From positions 124,001 to 188,000 of the forward strand of contig JBARXJ010000071.1 in NCBI GenBank assembly GCA_049647265.1: a stretch of DNA of 64,000 bases. The letters are read 5' to 3'. The stretch comes from JAAURB01 sp049647265. GTDB taxonomy: Bacteria > Cyanobacteriota > Cyanobacteriia > Cyanobacteriales > Microcoleaceae. The translations under genes and the position numbers were made by a program. Of the stretch, positions 60,213-64,000 are shown piece after piece (position 1 is the first letter of the stretch; each line of letters starts with the position of its first letter). Below the pieces are notes generated by a model. That model was given only the letters and a program-made list of their open reading frames with translations. It ran no database searches and had not been told where the DNA came from.

Positions 60213-60521
60213 ATGATTCCTGGTGAAATTTTTGTAAAAAAAGGTGAAATTGTACTGAATCCGGATCGAACCACCCGAATAATCCAAGTATCAAATACAG
60301 GTGACCGTCCGATTCAAGTAGGTTCTCATTTTCATTTCTATGAAGTGAACGAGGCGTTAGAATTTGACCGCGAACAAACCTTAGGAATGCGGTTAAATAT
60401 CCCAGCCGGAACAGCGGTTCGATTTGAACCCGGAGACCAACGAGAAATTGAACTGGTTGCCTTGGGAGGAAGCCGTCAAATTTACGGTTTTAATGCCAAA
60501 ATTAACGGTCAACTCTCATGA
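60213..60521 (+). CDS. ureB: Urease subunit beta
   Basis: The 102-residue subunit begins MIPGEIFVKKGEIVLN and contains GDRPIQVGSHFHFYEVN, as usual for the family. The frame is open upstream to 60099 but that extension overlaps ureA and is not part of the protein. Confidence 0.96.
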   Translation: MIPGEIFVKKGEIVLNPDRTTRIIQVSNTGDRPIQVGSHFHFYEVNEALEFDREQTLGMRLNIPAGTAVRFEPGDQREIELVALGGSRQIYGFNAKINGQLS

Positions 60522-60551
60522 TATTAAAATACAACTTTTGTAGGAGTTCTC

Positions 60552-61226
60552 ATGTTATTTATTGGTTTACCCCGTTTTAATCTTGATTTTCTCAAAACCT
60601 TAAAAGGATTTGCTTCTTTCATCAAAGATCCAGATAATACTGACACGATTTTTGATATTAGTGAAGGATTAAGAAAGACTGAAGCCAATCAACTCGCAGT
60701 CGAATATATCCGATCTCAACCCGGAGTTGCTGAAGTTTTAGCAGAACGTTATTTGCCTGCTACACCTGATTTAGATCGGTTAATTACTTATCCTCAAGAT
60801 TCTTTAGGATATGTTTATGCTGCTAAGATGAAACAGGAAAATTTTGATCCAGAATTTTATCGTAAAGTTGAACTAGAAGATGATTTGAGTTATATTATTT
60901 TACGAACCCGACAAACCCATGATATTTGGCACGCCATTACTAACTTTGATACCGATGTCATTGGAGAATTAGGATTACAAGCGTTTACCTTAGCCCAAAC
61001 TCATTTCCCTCTAACAATTATCTTAGTGGCAGGCGGTTTATTAAAGACATTAATGAAATCTCCAACCGATTTAGATCGATTATTAGATCAAATTGCCATT
61101 GGATACCGGATGGGGGCAAAAGCAAAGCCTTTTATCGCCCAAAAATGGGAAGAACATTGGGATAAACCCATCGAACAATGGCGGGCAGAATTAGGGATTG
61201 AAACCACTTCCGTTTATGTTCCATAA
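60552..61226 (+). CDS. Coq4-family protein located inside the urease operon
   Basis: The 224-residue protein matches the Coq4 family, with the zinc-site-type motif HDIWHAITNFDTDVIGE near 122-138 (HDxxHxx(x)) and a helical fold of matching length. Eukaryotic Coq4 is needed for ubiquinone synthesis and was recently tied to C1 decarboxylation/hydroxylation of the ring. Cyanobacteria make plastoquinone, so the substrate here is uncertain. It has its own ribosome-binding site (TAGGAG, 60541-60546), starts 30 bp after ureB and ends 40 bp before ureC, so it is almost certainly cotranscribed with urease genes. Confidence 0.85.
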   Translation: MLFIGLPRFNLDFLKTLKGFASFIKDPDNTDTIFDISEGLRKTEANQLAVEYIRSQPGVAEVLAERYLPATPDLDRLITYPQDSLGYVYAAKMKQENFDPEFYRKVELEDDLSYIILRTRQTHDIWHAITNFDTDVIGELGLQAFTLAQTHFPLTIILVAGGLLKTLMKSPTDLDRLLDQIAIGYRMGAKAKPFIAQKWEEHWDKPIEQWRAELGIETTSVYVP

Positions 61227-61266
61227 TCTTTTAAAATAAAGACGTTCTAATCACAGGAAAACCGCA

Positions 61267-62985
61267 ATGAGTTATCGAATGGATCGCCGCGCCTATGCTG
61301 AAACCTTTGGCCCGACGGTTGGCGATCGCATTCGCCTGGCTGACACTGAATTAATCATTGAAGTTGAACAAGATTATACAACTTACGGCGAAGAAGTAAA
61401 ATTTGGCGGCGGAAAAGTGATCCGCGATGGCATGGGACAGTCTCCGATTTCCCGTGAAGAGGGGGCGGTTGATGTGGTAATTACCAATGCTTTAATTTTA
61501 GATTGGTGGGGTATTGTTAAAGCCGATATCGGCATCAAAGACGGTAAAATTGTCAAAATTGGTAAAGCCGGAAATCCCTATATTCAAGACAATATTAATA
61601 TTATTATTGGGCCTGCAACCGAAGCAGTGGCTGGGGAAGGAATGATCCTCACAGCCGGGGGAATTGATAGCCATATTCACTTTATTTGTCCGCAGCAAAT
61701 AGAGACAGCCATTGCATCAGGAATTACGACAATGATAGGGGGAGGAACAGGCCCTGCAACGGGAACAAATGCCACCACTTGTACACCGGGGGCCTGGAAT
61801 ATTTATCGAATGTTAGAAGCCGCTGATGCCTTCCCAATCAACTTAGGGTTTTTAGGTAAAGGAAATAGCGCAAAACCGGAAGGTTTAGTCGAACAAGTGA
61901 TAGCCGGGGCGATGGGTTTAAAACTACATGAAGATTGGGGAACTACACCTGCAACGATAGATACTTGTTTAACTGTTGCCGATGATTATGATGTTCAAGT
62001 TGCCATTCATACCGATACATTAAACGAAGCAGGTTTTGTTGAAAATACCATTGCAGCCTTTAAAAATCGTGTGATTCATACTTACCATACTGAAGGCGCG
62101 GGCGGCGGTCATGCCCCCGATATTATTAAAGTTTGTGGTCAAAAAAATGTCTTGCCTTCTTCAACAAATCCCACTCGTCCTTACACGATGAATACCTTAG
62201 AAGAACATCTCGATATGTTGATGGTTTGCCATCATTTAGATAAAAATATCCCCGAAGATGTGGCATTTGCAGAATCAAGAATTCGTCGAGAAACAATAGC
62301 AGCCGAGGATATTTTACATGATTTAGGGGCATTTAGTATGATTGCCTCCGATTCTCAAGCGATGGGAAGAGTGGGAGAAACGATTATTAGAACCTGGCAA
62401 ACTGCCCATAAAATGAAAGTTCAACGCGGCTTACTTCCTTCTCCTGAAAATAATAGCGAAACTCACGATAATTTCCGCGCCAAACGTTACATTGCCAAAT
62501 ACACAATTAACCCGGCAATTACCCATGGCATTGCTGAATATGTGGGTTCAGTCGAAGAAGGAAAACTGGCTGATTTATGTTTATGGAAACCAGCATTCTT
62601 TGGCATTAAACCGGAAATTGTCATGAAAGGGGGGATGATTACTTGGGCGCAAATGGGAGACCCGAATGCCAGTATTCCTACACCCCAACCGGTTCATATG
62701 CGGCCGATGTTTGCGAGTTATGGCGGGGCAATTTCTTCAACTTGTTTAACCTTCGTTTCTCAAGCTTCTATTAATACCGGAATTCCCGAACAAATTGGTT
62801 TACAAAAAACTGCTGTTGCTGTTTCAAATACCCGTGAATTAAGTAAAAATGATATGAAATTAAATCAGTATTTACCGAATATGGAAGTAGACCCAGAAAC
62901 CTATGAAGTTCGGGCAGATGGAGAATTATTAACCTGTGAACCAGCCGAAATCTTACCCATGGCACAGCGTTATTTTTTGTTTTAA
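61267..62985 (+). CDS. ureC: Urease subunit alpha (catalytic)
   Basis: The 572-residue catalytic subunit hydrolyses urea to ammonia and carbamate with two nickel ions. Ligands are visible: HIHF near 137-140, the carbamylated Lys in GLKLHEDWGTTP near 220, HTDTLNE near 249, GAGGGHAPD near 277, and Asp in SDSQAMGR near 363. The flap with catalytic His (MVCHHLDKN) is intact. Size and motifs are complete, so the enzyme should be active. Confidence 0.97.
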   Translation: MSYRMDRRAYAETFGPTVGDRIRLADTELIIEVEQDYTTYGEEVKFGGGKVIRDGMGQSPISREEGAVDVVITNALILDWWGIVKADIGIKDGKIVKIGKAGNPYIQDNINIIIGPATEAVAGEGMILTAGGIDSHIHFICPQQIETAIASGITTMIGGGTGPATGTNATTCTPGAWNIYRMLEAADAFPINLGFLGKGNSAKPEGLVEQVIAGAMGLKLHEDWGTTPATIDTCLTVADDYDVQVAIHTDTLNEAGFVENTIAAFKNRVIHTYHTEGAGGGHAPDIIKVCGQKNVLPSSTNPTRPYTMNTLEEHLDMLMVCHHLDKNIPEDVAFAESRIRRETIAAEDILHDLGAFSMIASDSQAMGRVGETIIRTWQTAHKMKVQRGLLPSPENNSETHDNFRAKRYIAKYTINPAITHGIAEYVGSVEEGKLADLCLWKPAFFGIKPEIVMKGGMITWAQMGDPNASIPTPQPVHMRPMFASYGGAISSTCLTFVSQASINTGIPEQIGLQKTAVAVSNTRELSKNDMKLNQYLPNMEVDPETYEVRADGELLTCEPAEILPMAQRYFLF

Positions 62986-63101
62986 GATTGTCGGGTGTTA
63001 ATTGTAAATTAACGTGAGGCGCAACTTCGGAGAAAAAACCCCAGAGGTGGAGAGAGGCTTCAAAAACAAGAATTTTTTGTTGTTTTTCAAAGATGTAGAA
63101 G

Positions 63102-63124
63102 CCCCTTTCCTTGCAGGAGAGGGG
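63102..63124. repeat. CCCCTTTCCT/AGGAGAGGGG hairpin repeat
   Basis: CCCCTTTCCT (63102-63111) and AGGAGAGGGG (63115-63124) form a 10-position stem with one G-T pair and a TGC loop. It is a variant of the repeat at 46551-46573. It lies between the convergent ureC and kinase genes and may end transcription from either side. Confidence 0.7.
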
Positions 63125-63237
63125 TTGGGGAGAGGTTCTCAGCGCCTCACCTCAAACTATTACTTTGCTCAACGAAAAATGGTTAAATTTTATCTGATGT
63201 ATCTTGATTCTTTACTCTTTTTAAATTCAACTATTTT

Positions 63238-64000
63238 CTAGAATAAACAAAAATGTTTAGAAACAGGCGAAAGTTTCCGAGGGATAGTCACTTTAAAAGT
63301 AATGCCTTCACCGGGTTGAGAAACACATTTTAACTCACCCCCGAGTTGCTGAGTGGCTAACATATAAGCAATTGATAATCCGATTTTTCCGCAATGTTGA
63401 CAATTGAGAGAAGGGTGTGCAGGGGGTTCAAACATCTGTTGACAGACTTCTGAATTGATAGCCGTTGTATTGCCAGAAATCAAGACTCTGACTGTGTCAA
63501 TATCTACCACTTCAGTTTTGACACTTAAGGTAGCAGGTTGAACAAGTGTCTTTTCTGTGATTTCAGTTTCTAAGCAATCAATAATATAGCTGATTAGATT
63601 AAAAAAGACTTGATTTAATTGTCCAGGATAGCAATTAATATAAGGCAATGAGCTGTAGATTTTAGTTAACTGAATACCGCTTGATTTTTTTCTCGCGAGT
63701 AGTCTATTTTTTAACAGTAGTAATACACACTCTAAACTATCCTCTAAATTGACCTTTCTTTGGTCTTCTTTATCTAAATTGCTAAAATGATACAACGCTT
63801 TAACCACATCTCGAACCCGTTCCGCCCCGACTGTCATAGAGTCCAAAAGCTGAGGGACATCTTCTTGTAAATAATCCCATTCTATCTCCTCTAAATTACT
63901 GCTAATTGCAGCCGGAGGATTCGGGTAGTAATGCTGATATAATTTAATCGTTTCAATTAAATCTTTGGTATAGCTACCTAGATGAAAGAGATTACCATAA
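63238..64000 (-). CDS. Sensor-kinase-type protein, C-terminal part, with degenerate ATP-binding domain; N-terminus outside window
   Basis: The frame is open from base 64000 (no start seen) to a stop at 63238, giving 254 codons. The upper part (KDLIETIKLYQHYY...PQLLDSMTVGAERVRDVVKALYHFSNLD) matches the dimerisation/linker part of cyanobacterial hybrid-type histidine kinases. The HATPase_c half is poorly conserved: the N box reads NQVFFNLISYIIDCLE (second Asn lost), the G1 Asp is missing (ISGNTTAI), and the G2 region reads CGKIGLSIAYML. ATP binding is therefore doubtful. The phospho-His would lie beyond the right edge. Confidence 0.82.
   Translation of the reverse strand, partial: YGNLFHLGSYTKDLIETIKLYQHYYPNPPAAISSNLEEIEWDYLQEDVPQLLDSMTVGAERVRDVVKALYHFSNLDKEDQRKVNLEDSLECVLLLLKNRLLARKKSSGIQLTKIYSSLPYINCYPGQLNQVFFNLISYIIDCLETEITEKTLVQPATLSVKTEVVDIDTVRVLISGNTTAINSEVCQQMFEPPAHPSLNCQHCGKIGLSIAYMLATQQLGGELKCVSQPGEGITFKVTIPRKLSPVSKHFCLF

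Noticed and set aside
63014..63241. 75-codon plus-strand frame after ureC
   Set aside because: Part of it is the GGAGAGGGG hairpin repeat, giving a typical repeat-derived GEGLGRG stretch. There is no ribosome-binding site or family match.

Overview
The window looks like chromosomal DNA of a filamentous (Oscillatoriales-type) cyanobacterium. The evidence is frequent HIP1 octamers (GCGATCGC), AT-rich spacers full of short palindromes and 7-bp tandem arrays, and cyanobacterial gene families (PilB beside grpE-dnaK-dnaJ, a TIGR03032 protein, a DevC permease, a CobW GTPase, large RTX proteins). Genus assignment is inference only. No tRNA, rRNA, CRISPR array, prophage or complete insertion sequence was recognised.

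Layout. 0-12 kb: the 3'-truncated pilB/gspE gene diverges from a chaperone run, grpE-dnaK-dnaJ, followed by a TusA-like gene and rsgA, then glyoxalase I and a long ClpB. 12-15 kb: a GNAT enzyme, and a membrane protein that fuses a UreH/SafE-like half to a ferric-reductase-like half, overlapping a small secreted protein. 15-22 kb: two large RTX exoproteins, one with a glycosidase-like N-terminus and one with FG-GAP repeats, flank a TIGR03032 protein. 22-27 kb: cyclophilin, two small exported proteins (one with a DM13 domain), Hsp20 and a sensor kinase. 28-37 kb: a stress and redox block with an FeS-type photolyase, SurE, manganese catalase, YbdK, and a three-gene set of Rieske/FAD reductase, GMC oxidoreductase and SDR. 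37-45 kb: a YpfJ peptidase, a two-component pair plus cupin, a duplicated pair of very small membrane proteins, CobW and DevC. 45-50 kb: a compact minus-strand operon of nucleic-acid enzymes (KptA, a DEDDh exonuclease, GNAT, Uma2, endonuclease V, an unknown). 50-57 kb: glutathione reductase, a GH39-like enzyme, an unknown, SppA and an M20 amidohydrolase. 57-63 kb: a complete urease operon, ureEFGDAB-coq4-ureC. 63-64 kb: a sensor kinase cut by the right edge.

How the genes work together. Protein quality control (GrpE/DnaK/DnaJ, ClpB, Hsp20, cyclophilin, SppA) and thiol/oxidant defence (glyoxalase I, glutathione reductase, Mn-catalase, Rieske/AIF-like reductase, SDR) dominate. The urease operon encodes all three structural subunits and all four accessory proteins needed for nickel insertion.

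The observations most worth following are: (1) the hsp20 leader, whose predicted 5' end is perfectly complementary over 10 nt to the Shine-Dalgarno region, with a second perfect 9-bp stem stacked on it, which is a strong RNA-thermometer candidate; (2) a 46-bp palindromic element inserted in frame in a Uma2 gene with a 5-bp target duplication; (3) the tandem pair of 50- and 28-residue membrane proteins that also share an 11-bp upstream element at exactly the same distance; (4) the KptA-DEDDh-EndoV operon; (5) the coq4-like gene between ureB and ureC.
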